Shown here one piece after another: positions 20,201 to 29,900 of a stretch of 64,000 nt of DNA. Origin of the DNA: Pseudomonadaceae bacterium (lineage in GTDB: Bacteria > Pseudomonadota > Gammaproteobacteria > Pseudomonadales > Azotimanducaceae); contig JANSXA010000005.1 in assembly GCA_024743175.1 (NCBI GenBank), positions 124,001 to 188,000 on the forward strand, written 5' to 3'. The translations under genes and the position numbers were made by a program. Numbering within the stretch: the first letter of the stretch is position 1; each line of letters opens with the position of its first letter. The notes under the pieces are model-generated. The model saw only the letters and a program-made list of their open reading frames with translations, searched no databases and had not been told where the DNA came from.

Positions 20201-20600
20201 CAATGCTACCCGCCAGCACCGGCACGTCACTTTTCCCGGCCAGCTGTTTTGCTTCGGCTTTGTCTCCAAATACGGCAAGGGTTGCAGGCGTCGGCCCGAT
20301 AAACACAAGACCTTGCGCTTCAACCGCTTCAGCAAACGCAGCATTTTCACTGAGGAACCCATAACCCGGATGAACAGCATCACAACCCTGCTGCCGGGCA
20401 AGGGCGGCAATGGCCGGCGCATCAAGGTAAGCTTTTGCACCGGATCCCTCCAACGCCACACACTGATCTGCTTTCTGCACATGCAGTGAAGCCGCATCAT
20501 CCTGCGCATAGATCGCCGTTGCCGTCATGCCCAGGTCCTGTACCGCTCGTATAATGCGCACGGCAATCTCGCCGCGATTGGCCACCAATACGTTTTTCAT
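17241..20600 (-). CDS. Single-chain biotin-dependent acyl-CoA carboxylase
   Basis: A 1119-aa enzyme that joins all catalytic parts of acetyl/propionyl/long-chain acyl-CoA carboxylases. Residues about 1-450 are biotin carboxylase (ANRGEIAVRI, ATP-grasp loop KATAGGGGRGM, catalytic MEANARLQVEHTVTE). A biotin carrier domain at about 510-595 has the biotinyl lysine at about 548 in EAMKMEHE. Residues about 620-1119 are carboxyltransferase, with oxyanion-hole regions GRCFAGNAVLLG and GYGLGAQAMAGG. In most bacteria these are separate subunits; single-chain versions are known from Mycobacterium long-chain acyl-CoA carboxylases. The start is set at the ATG after a GGGGAGAGGG run. The substrate chain length cannot be read. 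Confidence 0.9.
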   Translation of the reverse strand: MKNVLVANRGEIAVRIIRAVQDLGMTATAIYAQDDAASLHVQKADQCVALEGSGAKAYLDAPAIAALARQQGCDAVHPGYGFLSENAAFAEAVEAQGLVFIGPTPATLAVFGDKAEAKQLAGKSDVPVLAGSIAAVSLDEARAFMQTDGIEAIVVKATAGGGGRGMRVVKRLEDLEDAYTRASSEAQAAFGIGDVYVEQLVAQARHIEVQIIGDGSGSVSHIWERECSTQRRHQKLIEIAPAPELDPALRDALCAAAVRLGEAVNYKGLGTIEFLLDTQSNQFYFMEANARLQVEHTVTEEVTGIDLVQAQIRVAAGASLTDVHLAQSDIPAPQGFAIQLRVNMETMSADGTVKPSGGRLSKFEVPTGPGLRTDTCGYAGYVTNPNYDSLLAKVIVSSKQDFAATVRRAQRALAEFHVDGVATNVDFLQALLASDALQNATLTTGYVDAHMAELVAQVLTPEDASGSAGALAGSQMNKADPLAVLEHGKSGVAGGVQGPAVLDLVNESLPEGTVAIHAPMQGTVVSFEIQPGDEVFIDRLVVVMEAMKMEHELRADVSGVVQRLGVAPGDAVFEGHPLVYLEAADVAAADVVEAEALDLDFIRPDLQEVLDRKAAGFDVSRPEAVAKRRKTGHRTARENVADLCDEGTFVEYGSVVLAGQRRRRSIEDLIKNTTGDGMVCGLGHINGTLFPSQDSRALVMSYDYMVLAGTQGMKNHDKKDRMFEIAEHYKLPTVLFAEGGGGRPGDTDGSGVAGLDCWAFTYFARLSGLVPLVGITTGRCFAGNAVLLGCCDVIIATEGSNIGIGGPAMIEGGGLGVFKPEEVGPMDVQVPNGVVDIAVKDEAEAVAAAKKYLSYFQGPVEQWEAPDQRELRFIVPENRLRYYDMRAVIDGIADVDSVLELRPNWGIGIITAFIRVEGKPMGVIANNPAHLSGAIDADGGDKGTRFMQLCDAFDIPILSLCDCPGIMVGPEIEKTGVVRHAARMFVTSANVDVPLMTIVTRKGYGLGAQAMAGGSFKAPLFCVTWPTGEFGGMGLEGAVKLGYRKELQAIEDPEERTATYDKMVANMYERGKAVNMASHFELDDVIDPAESRTWIASALSSVPPKAVREGKKRPNVDTW

Positions 20601-20623
20601 CCCTCTCCCCAACAGATAATTTG

Positions 20624-21529
20624 TTACGCCAGCAGTTTTTTCACTTCAGCAAGCCGTTCAATGGTCGCCAGCGCCTCACCCTGATCCTGACTCATATTGC
20701 GCACGATGATATCGGTATAACCGACACCACCAAACCTGGCAAGCTCATCCGCGACTTCCATCGCAGACCCGGCCACCAGCGCCTCTTCAGGAAAACCACG
20801 ATAGCCCCGCGCCAGCAGATCCTGTTTCATTTTTGCCGCAGCCTGCGAAGTTTCTCCAATATAGATGTCCCGCCGCACAGCAACCGCTGAGGGTGTGCAG
20901 TCATGTCCCGCACAGGCCTGCTGATACTGATTGAGCTGTTCGGTGGCCTGTTGCAGGCCAAGGGCCGGAGATGCCAGCCAGCCCTGTGCCATGCGCGCGG
21001 TTCGATTGATGGCCGCCGGTGCTGATGACCCAACCCAGACTTCCACAGGATCCGCCGGGCGGGGATTGATCGATGCGTTTTCAATCGGCCAGAAACGATT
21101 ATGGCTGACGCTCTCGCCGCGCCACAGCGCCTGCATGATCGACAGGCTGTCTTCAAACATCGGTACGCGCTTTTTCAGGTCGACCCCCATGCCTGCACTC
21201 TGTTTGCGATCGCCCCCCAGAGCGCACTGCAATATGAAACGACCGCCCATGATTGCAGCCAGCGTACCAATCTGCTCGGCAAGCAACACCGGATGCCACA
21301 GTGGCAGCAGATACAGTGCACCAGCTGGTTTATTACCCCACTCCGCTAACATCCGGCCAAGTATCGCCGTGTTCTGGTAGTAATTTGTAGGCGTGACGTG
21401 GTGATCGCCAACAAACAGACTGTCCAGATCTGCCTGCCGAGCAGTTGCAGCCCGTTCAACCATATATCGTGCGCCAAGGCGCGGGTCTTCAAGCCGATAA
21501 TTTGAACAGATCGATATACCGATACGCAT
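20624..21529 (-). CDS. LLM-class (luciferase-like) flavin oxidoreductase
   Basis: A 301-aa TIM-barrel flavin- or F420-dependent monooxygenase of the bacterial luciferase superfamily. Family landmarks include the start MRIGISICSNYR, the DSLFVGDHHV segment, a long loop with LLPLWHPVLLAEQIGTLA, and FILQCALGG. The C-terminal VAGSAMEVADELARF block is the usual LLM ending. It lies 23 bp upstream of, and in the same direction as, the single-chain acyl-CoA carboxylase, so the two may be co-transcribed and share a lipid-related pathway (inference). Cofactor (FMN or F420) is not decidable by eye. Confidence 0.82.
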   Translation of the reverse strand: MRIGISICSNYRLEDPRLGARYMVERAATARQADLDSLFVGDHHVTPTNYYQNTAILGRMLAEWGNKPAGALYLLPLWHPVLLAEQIGTLAAIMGGRFILQCALGGDRKQSAGMGVDLKKRVPMFEDSLSIMQALWRGESVSHNRFWPIENASINPRPADPVEVWVGSSAPAAINRTARMAQGWLASPALGLQQATEQLNQYQQACAGHDCTPSAVAVRRDIYIGETSQAAAKMKQDLLARGYRGFPEEALVAGSAMEVADELARFGGVGYTDIIVRNMSQDQGEALATIERLAEVKKLLA

Positions 21530-21548
21530 CACATCCCCCTAAAAATAA

Positions 21549-22073
21549 TCAGCCAAATTCAGCCCAGATAGACGGTGTGGATAAATCAAAAGTGTGTTCC
21601 AGCAACACCTCGTTATCGAACAGAAAATTCCCTACGCCAGGCTGTGCAAACTCACCTGCCAGCAGTTTGGGCAACCAGACCGCATCATCGGGCCACATCT
21701 GCTCATACGGAATCTCGTCAATTGAACACCAGAAGGGCCGCGCCTCACGGGTCTCGCGTAACTCTCCCGAAAACGCAGTCGCTGTAAGTGCAAAGCCTAA
21801 CCATTGAGGTCCATTGCGCTCCACAAAACGCATTTCCAAACCTACCTGTACATTCGACACCTGCAGGCCAGTTTCTTCATCAACCTCCCGGCGCGCGCCT
21901 TCTATCACAGTTTCGCCTGGATCCAACTTACCGCCCGGGGCATTTATACGACCTGCTCCGTGCCCGGTTTTTTTATGGATCAGCAAAACTTCTGAACCGC
22001 GCAGGAGAAACAGCAGGGTGCCAATAAATTCCGGTCGCCAGGGATCCTCGTAAGGTGTGCTCAGCTGCAGCAT
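21549..22073 (-). CDS. MTH1-like Nudix hydrolase (oxidised purine nucleotide sanitiser)
   Basis: A 174-aa Nudix protein. The Nudix box spans residues 47-69 (GGKLDPGETVIEGARREVDEETG). Unlike ordinary MutT, the C-terminal half closely resembles MTH1/NUDT1: FWCSIDEIPYEQMWPDD followed by AVWLPKLLAGEF, where MTH1 uses the paired Asp of WPDD to bind 8-oxo-purine. Hydrolysis of 8-oxo-dGTP or 2-OH-dATP is therefore the likely role. It starts 12 bp after the dUTPase gene, so two nucleotide-pool cleaning enzymes are co-transcribed. Confidence 0.85.
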   Translation of the reverse strand: MLQLSTPYEDPWRPEFIGTLLFLLRGSEVLLIHKKTGHGAGRINAPGGKLDPGETVIEGARREVDEETGLQVSNVQVGLEMRFVERNGPQWLGFALTATAFSGELRETREARPFWCSIDEIPYEQMWPDDAVWLPKLLAGEFAQPGVGNFLFDNEVLLEHTFDLSTPSIWAEFG

Positions 22074-22085
22074 TGTACAAGCGCT

Positions 22086-22721
22086 TTAGTTTTCGCGTTC
22101 ATAGCGCCCTTCCAGCGCCTGGAACAGACGATCAGGCAGTTCTTCAGCTTCTCCCTGTAATTCCGCAAGCAACTCAACCAGATGTTCATTGTCTTCCCGT
22201 CCCTGCCATACCTTGCGGTAGCTGCCATCCTGGTAGCCGTTCGCCTGACGAAACTGGTTCAGGACATTTTTGCCTACATACATATCAAACAGTTCCTGAT
22301 AGGTCATCGGCAGATTCTGCATGGCAGCCACAAAAGGTGCTAAAGCAAAAGACTGACTCTGCAGAGCATCCGCTGCCAGCGTTTCTATCGAGGCTCGAAA
22401 CAAAGCGGGATCTGGATCAGCAGCAGGCTGCGCTGCCGCCAGTGTCGTAGCCATGTCGTCGACCAGTTTATCAGCCCGTATCAGCTCGCTTAAGCCGAAG
22501 TGCCAGATATCCACCAGCTCAAGCTTGACCTGGTCAATATCGGGCACCTGATGCTTCCACCATTTCCAGCCAAAATGATCAAGCATTTCAGCACATTCAA
22601 CCCATATCGCCCGATAATACTCATAACCTTGGGTGCGCCACTGCGAATGCACCTGGAGATTGTGGGTTTCCTGCATTTTTGCCATGGTGTGCAGCATGGC
22701 AGTCGCCTGAGAGTCTTGCAT
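22086..22721 (-). CDS. Dimeric dUTPase (all-alpha NTP-PPase superfamily)
   Basis: A 211-aa helical pyrophosphohydrolase converting dUTP to dUMP, which keeps uracil out of DNA. Family signatures are the paired acidic helices: IWVECAEMLDHFGWKWWK (ExxE metal site) and QVKLELVDIWHFGLSE (ExxD metal site), with LFDMYVGKNVLNQFRQANGY and YRKVWQGREDNEHL near the C-terminus. This is the dimeric type known from kinetoplastids, Campylobacter and phages, unrelated to trimeric Dut. It is divergent from the hydroxyacid dehydrogenase gene across 53 bp. Confidence 0.87.
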   Translation of the reverse strand: MQDSQATAMLHTMAKMQETHNLQVHSQWRTQGYEYYRAIWVECAEMLDHFGWKWWKHQVPDIDQVKLELVDIWHFGLSELIRADKLVDDMATTLAAAQPAADPDPALFRASIETLAADALQSQSFALAPFVAAMQNLPMTYQELFDMYVGKNVLNQFRQANGYQDGSYRKVWQGREDNEHLVELLAELQGEAEELPDRLFQALEGRYEREN

Positions 22722-22774
22722 AAATCGTTCAGAAGGTTGTTGGCCAGACGGGATTATGGGGTATTCTTCTGCTC

Positions 22775-23782
22775 ATGGCCAAAAAGCCGATTACAGCCAT
22801 GCTTATGCATCCAGTTGTCCGGGATGAACTGTTTCGTCCTGACCATCTGGATACCATTACACGCGTTAGCCACCTTGTTGCGGAGACTCCGTTTCGAGAG
22901 GTGGATGCTATGGCTGAGTTTTTACCGCACATAGAAGTATTGATCACAAGTTGGGGCTGCCCTCGCATCGACGAAAGCGTGATCACCCAGATGCCGAAAC
23001 TCAAACTCATCGCCCATCTGGCGGGCTCTGTAAAAGGTTTTATCGACGATGCCGTGTGGCGACGAGGCATTCAGGTGGTAAACGCTGTGGCGGCCAATGC
23101 AGTACCCGTCGCCGAGTACACTCTCGCTGCGATTCTGTTTGCCAATAAGAAAGTTTTTGCGTTGAACAAAAACTACCTGAAATACAAAGAGAATCGAGCG
23201 CCCTGGAGCAAAGAAGCGCCCAACGTCGGCAACTACCACAAGACTATTGGCATTATTGGTGCCTCACACGTGGGCCAACTTGTGATGGAGCACCTGCAGC
23301 GCTTTGATATGCGTGTGCTGCTGTACGATCCCTTCACTACCCCGCTACAGGCCCGGCACAGTGGTGCACATAAAGTGGGTCTGGCAGAGCTGCTGAGCCA
23401 TTCAGATGTGGTCAGTATTCACGCGCCGCTGCTCACAGACACCAAAGGTATGCTTGGCGCTCGCGAACTGGCGTTGATGCAGGACGATGCCACACTCATC
23501 AACACTGCGCGTGGCGGAATTATCGAGCAGGGCGCTTTGGAAGCAGAACTGGTTAAGGGACGCATCAACGCGATCCTGGATACCACTGACCCTGAAGTGT
23601 TGCCCCCTCACAACCCCCTCTACCAATTGGATAATGTATTTCTGACGCCGCATATCGCTGGTTCCTTAGGTGATGAAACCCAGCGCCTGACGGATTTTAT
23701 TGTTGCAGAACTGGAACGTTACAGCCGCAGTGTCGGGCTGAAACACCTGGTGCGGCGGGAGCATCTGGCGCGACTGGCCTGA
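22775..23782 (+). CDS. D-2-hydroxyacid dehydrogenase family protein
   Basis: A 335-aa NAD(P)-dependent dehydrogenase of the phosphoglycerate/hydroxypyruvate dehydrogenase type. The nucleotide-binding motif is IGIIGASHVGQ (158-168). The catalytic residues are Arg246 in NTARGG, an acidic residue in the TDPEVLPP segment near 274 and His293 in TPHIAGS. All are intact. The natural substrate is not identifiable. Its last 517 bp, including the stop codon and 8 bp beyond, recur at 32.0 kb as a diverged, truncated copy, suggesting that this gene was the point at which foreign DNA was inserted. Confidence 0.87.
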   Translation: MAKKPITAMLMHPVVRDELFRPDHLDTITRVSHLVAETPFREVDAMAEFLPHIEVLITSWGCPRIDESVITQMPKLKLIAHLAGSVKGFIDDAVWRRGIQVVNAVAANAVPVAEYTLAAILFANKKVFALNKNYLKYKENRAPWSKEAPNVGNYHKTIGIIGASHVGQLVMEHLQRFDMRVLLYDPFTTPLQARHSGAHKVGLAELLSHSDVVSIHAPLLTDTKGMLGARELALMQDDATLINTARGGIIEQGALEAELVKGRINAILDTTDPEVLPPHNPLYQLDNVFLTPHIAGSLGDETQRLTDFIVAELERYSRSVGLKHLVRREHLARLA

Positions 23783-23790
23783 CGTTCAAA
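23274..23790 (+). repeat. Left copy of a 517-bp diverged direct repeat
   Basis: From GCCAACTTGTGATGGA to GACGTTCAAA this stretch matches 32047-32563 without gaps. By hand alignment there are about 36 substitutions (about 7 percent), of which only one changes an amino acid (Glu to Asp). It covers the dehydrogenase 3' half, the stop codon and 8 bp beyond. Confidence 0.92.
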
Positions 23791-24290
23791 TAGCCAAACA
23801 CGTCGTGATAGTCCGCTGGCTGATTTGCCTCGTGTGTGCGATGAATAGAGCTACGCTCTCAAGCAAACCCGACACAACTGGGGTTGGTCTTGGACAGGAC
23901 TTTTCTTCGGCCGTTGCGCGCGACCCCATCAAAGTTACCAAGCGAATGTTTACCATTAACGAGGCTCTCGAGCGATATGGATACAAACCCCTCTGACGGT
24001 ATGTTCGCCAAGACAGACCACTCAAGCTCTAACGATGACTATAGAATGAGCAAGATCGGGTTCAATCACATCCTTGTTGAATCAGCATATCCAACCAAGG
24101 ACCTGTCGGAGTCGGTGGTCATCCATTCGCAGAGATAGGAGGTTACTGGGTTCCTGAAATAGCGAGATACCTCTTCTTCGATCAGCCAACCTCTAACCGC
24201 GCCCAGCTTGGTGAGAACTTGCGATCATCTAAGCTCATCCACCCGCAGGTTTTCGTTGCGGCATCAGGAAACTGACGTCAAATGACAAGC
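23791..24290. other. 500-bp stretch without a recognisable gene
   Basis: Only short overlapping reading frames (up to about 80 codons) occur, none with a family resemblance or a good ribosome-binding site. It may hold remnants of genes at the left junction of the inserted segment. No hairpin terminator or tRNA was seen. Confidence 0.5.
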
Positions 24291-25106
24291 TCAGAGAGGA
24301 AAAACCTGTGTCCATTCAATCAAAACGACAAGCACGTTAAAAAGACAGTGGGTAACGATACAAGCCAACACACCATATTTTCTATTCATGAATCCGAGCA
24401 ACAAACCTATCAGAAAAATCTGTAGAAATTTTGCCCAGTCTGGATCCATCATTCCCACATGACCCAGCATCCAGATGAAGCTCGAAAAACTAATCGCTGA
24501 ATAGTGGGCCCGATTCGAATTGCCCCACGAGTAAGTGAGCCAGTTCTGAAGACCCAGTCGAAAGATGATTTCTTCCGCAAACGCTAAGGCGAAAACAACG
24601 CAGATAACGATTAGCATTGAGACTTCAGCTTCGGTGTCGCCCAATTCAAGCAAAGCCTTTGAAGTCGTTGCACCCGTTACCCAAAAAAGACCGAATGAAA
24701 AGACAACTAGGAATAGGACACTAGCGCTAACAACTGCCAACCATCCTTTCTTTTCTAAAATGAACAACTCAGATATTTGCGTCCGCAGATTTGCATCGAG
24801 ACTTTTGTCACAAACAGCTGCACCGTGGATAAGGCTGACGTAATGGAGGCCAACTCCAGAAGTGACATAGAGCTTGAAACAGCCGAACACAAGCGTAAAC
24901 ATGATAAGCGTAAGCGGCTCAGCCAATGGTTGGGTGAATGTTGGTAGTTGAAGCCCAAAGGCGATGGCTACAATCAACCCACTCGACTTCCAATACCCAC
25001 CGAGTTCCGAACGCAGACTATACCAATGGACAATGAACGCGATGTTAATGACAAACATCGAAAACAAATAGGTAAAAGTGGCGAACGTCGAAATAGATTC
25101 AGCCAT
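24291..25106 (-). CDS. CPBP-family intramembrane protease (Abi domain)
   Basis: An inner-membrane protein of about 271 aa with around eight hydrophobic segments. The CPBP (CaaX protease and bacteriocin-processing) motifs are intact: AEEIIFRLGLQ with the catalytic Glu pair and Arg, then WMLGHVG with the His, then THCLFNVLVV with the second His. Family members process prenylated or secreted peptides, or act in bacteriocin self-immunity; the substrate here is unknown. The ATG chosen begins just before the first membrane segment and has no strong ribosome-binding site. An in-frame TTG 28 codons upstream is an alternative start. Confidence 0.8.
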   Translation of the reverse strand: MAESISTFATFTYLFSMFVINIAFIVHWYSLRSELGGYWKSSGLIVAIAFGLQLPTFTQPLAEPLTLIMFTLVFGCFKLYVTSGVGLHYVSLIHGAAVCDKSLDANLRTQISELFILEKKGWLAVVSASVLFLVVFSFGLFWVTGATTSKALLELGDTEAEVSMLIVICVVFALAFAEEIIFRLGLQNWLTYSWGNSNRAHYSAISFSSFIWMLGHVGMMDPDWAKFLQIFLIGLLLGFMNRKYGVLACIVTHCLFNVLVVLIEWTQVFPL

Positions 25107-25190
25107 AGAAACAATTACACATCGCCCAAAACAGCCATAGTATGGTAGTCCTTGTTCGTTTGCCGAATCATCCGATAAAGATTGCTGCAA

Positions 25191-25567
25191 CAGAATCTGA
25201 ACGGACCAGCCTTTAGAACCTTATAGAATCCTCGAAACTTGGTTTCAGCAATGGTTCACTTTTTCCGCGGAAGTGCCATCGGAAGTTTCCTAATAAGTAG
25301 ACGCTTGTGTCCGATTTTGCGCATCTCAAGCAACACAAGTGCCTTCCTTGATACATCTCTAGAAATGTGACTCTTTCAAATGATGCGGATCTATGGCGAT
25401 CACGCCTTTCGAGAAGGTTGCTATGCTGTGCAATTATCGAATGCTAAGAACTTAAACAAGCAATTGAAGAGGAGGTGCATTTCATTCGGGTAAGACGCTT
25501 CAAAGTTGCAAGATGATCACTGGACAGTTACTGCAATCGCGGTACCAGTATCATTTCCTGGACTAGA
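25191..25567. other. Gap without a recognisable gene
   Basis: No reading frame with recognisable coding character was seen. The sequence lies between the start region of the CPBP gene and the 3' end of the symporter gene, both on the minus strand, and should contain the CPBP promoter. Confidence 0.45.
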
Positions 25568-26935
25568 CTATTCAACACTTGGTGCTTCTCGACGAACTTC
25601 CGCCTCCAGCCATCGATCCATAACAGTACATGCGGTCAGGTCTCCAGTTACATTAACCGCCGTGCGTGTCATGTCGAGAATGCGATCCACACCAAGTATC
25701 AGTGCAATTCCCTCTGGTGGGACACCGATGCCTTGGACAACCGTTGCGAGAATTACGATGCCAACCCCCGGCGTACTCGGCGAACCAATAGACGCTCCAA
25801 CGGTCGTCACCGAAAGTAGCGCAAGCTGCGCAAGCGTCAGCTCTATACCGTACACTTGAGTTAAAAATACAGCTGCGACAACCTGATAAAGTGCCGTGCC
25901 ATCCATGTTTACCGTTGCCCCTAAAGGTACGATGAACTGCGAGATAGGCTTCGAAACACCAAGTTCCTCTTCCGCCGTTTTCATCGAAAGAGGCATCACC
26001 GCCGCCGAACTGGATGTAGAGAATGCAAGCAACTGCACACCCCAAATCTTACGCAGGAACGATATTGGATTACGTCCAGCCACAAGCCCGACAACAATCA
26101 AGTAAAACAGCAGGAGGGATGCAAGCCCTAACATTACCGTGCCCACATAAGCTCCAACCCCTACGATGGCATCAAACCCAACCTGTATTGAAATCTGTGC
26201 CAACAAACCGAACACCGCCAGGGGTGCTATCGCCATCGCCCAACTGACAATTTTCATAGAAACGTCTTGTAATGCTACAAACAGATCGATTAATGGTTTG
26301 GCACGACGCGGACTGATCGATACGAGCGCTATAGCTACAAATATCGCAAACAGAACAATTTGAAACATCGACCGAGAAAGAACTGCATGCGTAGGATTGG
26401 TCGGAATAATTTCGATGATCTGTTCCGGAAGTGACATTTCAGTTTGATCTACATCAACCAGTGACGGCACATCTGCCCCAACCCCCGCATCTGCTATGGT
26501 CGTTGCAATACCCTCCCCAACGTACTGACCAGGAACAATCCAGAGCGCGATAGCAGCACCTATAATGACGGCCACGCAGGTTGTACTTACAAAGTACGGT
26601 GCAATCCTGAATCCTATGCGTTTCAGGAACGCCATATCACCACTGGTCGCGATGCCCAAAACAATCGAAGAGACAACCAGTGGAACAACCACCATCTGAA
26701 TGAGTGCGAGGAATAACCTCCCTGGCAGTGCCAACCACGCCGCCGCCATCTCCGCCGTCGCCGCAGACACTAACGCGCCACCTGTTGGTGCCAGTGCAAG
26801 GCCGAGGCTTACGCCCAGAACCATCGCTGCTAGAATCTGCGCCCATAGACGTTTGCGGAGCAGGTAATCGAGCCTTGCAACCAATCTTCGGGGCGAACTT
26901 GGAGTAAGTGTGGACCAACGGGAAAGAACACTCAT
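25568..26935 (-). CDS. Dicarboxylate/amino acid:cation symporter (DAACS, GltP type)
   Basis: A 455-aa sodium- or proton-coupled transporter for glutamate, aspartate or C4-dicarboxylates. The hairpin and helix motifs of the family are complete: FSTSSSAAVMPLSM (HP1), GATVNMDGTALYQ (the NMDGT motif of TM7), SIGSPSTPGVG (HP2) and LGVDRILDMTRTAVNVTGD (TM8, with substrate- and cation-binding Asp, Arg and Asn). The start overlaps the RND pump stop by 4 bp (ATGA), which is an unusual translational coupling of an uptake carrier with an efflux pump. Confidence 0.88.
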   Translation of the reverse strand: MSVLSRWSTLTPSSPRRLVARLDYLLRKRLWAQILAAMVLGVSLGLALAPTGGALVSAATAEMAAAWLALPGRLFLALIQMVVVPLVVSSIVLGIATSGDMAFLKRIGFRIAPYFVSTTCVAVIIGAAIALWIVPGQYVGEGIATTIADAGVGADVPSLVDVDQTEMSLPEQIIEIIPTNPTHAVLSRSMFQIVLFAIFVAIALVSISPRRAKPLIDLFVALQDVSMKIVSWAMAIAPLAVFGLLAQISIQVGFDAIVGVGAYVGTVMLGLASLLLFYLIVVGLVAGRNPISFLRKIWGVQLLAFSTSSSAAVMPLSMKTAEEELGVSKPISQFIVPLGATVNMDGTALYQVVAAVFLTQVYGIELTLAQLALLSVTTVGASIGSPSTPGVGIVILATVVQGIGVPPEGIALILGVDRILDMTRTAVNVTGDLTACTVMDRWLEAEVRREAPSVE

Positions 26936-29900
26936 CCGCTTATCGACTCATCACTGCCTCTCAATGGAGGTTGTAGAAGAAAGTAAGCTGCAGGAATAAG
27001 TATTAGTGTCAGAATCGAGGCGATACTGAGCCCACCAATGATGACAACAGCCAGCGGCTCCCAAAGCGGTCCCCCAAAAAGATAAAGGGGAAACAGACCG
27101 AGCACAGTAGTGATAGAAGTTAACAGGATTGGTCGGATTCTTTTCTGCGCCGCATTTGCTATTGAATCAACCAGATCCCCTTTGCCGCGCTCTATATCGA
27201 TCTGGTTAATCAGAACGATGCCATTGTTGATAATGATCCCAGCAAGGCTGATAAGCCCGAGAATGCCCATAAACGACAGAGGCTGCCCACTAAGGAGCAA
27301 ACCGATCGGCGCGCCGATAAGGATGAGCGGCACAGTCATAAAAACAATGAGCGCGCGGCGAAACGAATCGAATTGGTAAATGATGAGCAACAACATTAAT
27401 GTAAATGCGGCTGGGAGCCCCCAGGCTAGACGTCCGTAGATCTCACTGCTATCCGCAAGTTCACCTCCAATAGTCACCTCGTAACCCCCGGCCAGGTCAA
27501 GCGTGTTAAGTTCATCGCTTACTTGATCGAGCAATTCCGCCGCCGAATACGCATCACTTTTTGCTGTGACAGTAATTATCCGCCGCTGGTTTTTTCGCCG
27601 AGTCTGTGAAAATTCCAGCTGGGGACGCATGTCAGCAACCTGGTTCAATGGCGCAATACGACCATCATTAGTAAGTACTGATATACTAGCGAGATCCGCG
27701 ATACTGTCTCTATCCTCCTGAGTGGCACGCAGAACGATGGGTACCATTTCATCACCTGCTCGGAAATTCGAAACATCATAGCCGTCAAAATAAGCACCCA
27801 GCACGCGCGCTAAGGATTGCGATGTAACACCAAGTCTACGCGCCTTGTTCTGATCGACGTCTATGAACACTTTAACGGTCTTCTCACCCCAATCATGCTG
27901 ATTCTCGACCAGTAGCGGTGTATTCCTGAAGAAACCCTCCACCTCTCTACCGAGTGTGTAAAGCCGCTCAAGATCAAGTCCGGCGATTTCAACTTCAACC
28001 GTACCTGATTCTTTTGCACCCATAGCCAATCGCTTGATTCGGAAACGGCCTTCCGGGAAATGGGTAAAAAGATGACTTCGCGCTCGCTCGACAACCCTGA
28101 TGGCTGCCTCACGATCAGCTGTATTAACCAACAGGAAAGCGCTTGCGGGCGACGCCTCCGCCGGATCAAGTGCAAGATAAAAACGAGGTCCGCCTCCACC
28201 GATGTAGGTGACTTGATTAATCACCTCTGGGTTCTCCTGCTCATCACCAAACCAGTCACCAACAGCAAGCGCAATCCTCTCTGTTTCAGAGATGTGCGCT
28301 GCCTTTGGTAGGTCCATGTAGACCAAAACTTCACCTCTATCCGATGAAGGAAACAATTGAGCCGGAATAAAACTAAATAGGACTGCCCCCAAGGTCACTA
28401 ACGTCAGAACAATACATATGACCCATTTCGAACCTGGCAGGATTCGCATGAGTAGTTTTCGATATGCGCTTGTCCATTTGACTAAATCCTCATGACTGTT
28501 TGAATCTTCAAGACGCTTGCCTGGACTCACAAACCGTGCGGCGATCAGAGGCAGAAGATACATCGCACTGAACCAGGAGCCTACCAACGTTAGTGCCACT
28601 ACAGCACCGAGTGAGAATGCATATTCGCCTTCTGGTCCTTCAAGCAGGAAAAAAGGAAGGAAAGCAAAGATGGTAGTTCCCGACGATACTGCAAGGGGTT
28701 GAGCGAACTGTTTTCCCGCAGCCAATGCTGCGTCCGACCCTGCATTGCCTTCGCTCACTCGGCTTAGCACATCTTCGACCACAACCACGCCGTTATCTAC
28801 AAGAAGGCCGAGCGATATGATCACCGCGGCAATGGAAACTTGCTCGAGTGCAAGATTCAGAGTATTCATGCCGACCAATGCAAAAAGAATTGCAAAAGGC
28901 ACTATCGATGCAATCACAAGACCTGTGCGGATGCCTAAGAAAGCCATCACTACCAACAGCACAACCACGAAGGTTTCAACCACATTAGTCAATGCGTTAG
29001 TAACAGAACGTTTGACCTCATTAGGCTGAAAAGTGGCTAAACTGAAGGCATAACCAATAGGCTGCTCGCGTTCAAATTGGTTCATCAGCTCAGCAATTGC
29101 GTCACCGACGCTAAGAATATCAAACCCACTTTGCATCTCGACACCGATCACAATTGCAGAGCGCCCATTTGCAAAGACTAGCGTTTCAGGTGGATCAATA
29201 AAACCACTGCGTACAGTCACTATGTCTGCCAGACGAATATAGCTGTCTCCCCCGGAAGCCTGTGAAAGCAGCCCTTCAACCTGCTCAATACTTTCAAAGT
29301 CACCACTTGCCTCTAACAAGAATGCCGTACCGTCGGCATTAAGCTGTCCTGCAGGTAATATGATGTTCTGATTTCTCAGATCTTCGATCAGTACAGGTAA
29401 CTGGACACCAATTGACGCAAGTCTCTTTGCGTCAAATTCAAGCCAGATGCGCTCCTCTTGGTTACCATAAAGCCGAACCTTGCCTACGCCATCGAGAGCG
29501 TAAAGTTGTCGCTGAAGCTCCTCTGCAGTACCTTCCATTTCAGCAAAACTGAAACCTTCTGCGGTCATAGCGATCGAGGCAATGGTCACATCACCAAAGT
29601 CTGTGTTGACGAAGGGACCTGACGTTTCTGCAGGTAGCTCACGTGCTACTTCTTCCATCTTGTCACGCAACTCTTGCCAAACGCCCTCCAGTTTTGTGAC
29701 GCGGTCCAGCACTGTCACTTTGATCGTAGCGCGACCCGCAACCATCAGCGTATCAATGTCCTCTACCTGAGGAATTTGCCGGATCTTTCGCTCAACAGGT
29801 TCAACAATCAGCCTCTCTAAGCGTGGTGGGGACAAGCCAAGATACTGGACTGTGACGACGGCTGTGCGGATCGTGATCTCCGGTTCTTCCCGCTTTGGAA

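Noticed and set aside
19629-20489. A 286-codon plus-strand frame inside the acyl-CoA carboxylase gene
   Set aside because: It is antisense to the biotin carboxylase domain and shows no protein motif.
23805-24138. Short plus-strand frames next to the left repeat copy
   Set aside because: They overlap one another, have no ribosome-binding site and no recognisable motif; treated as non-coding.
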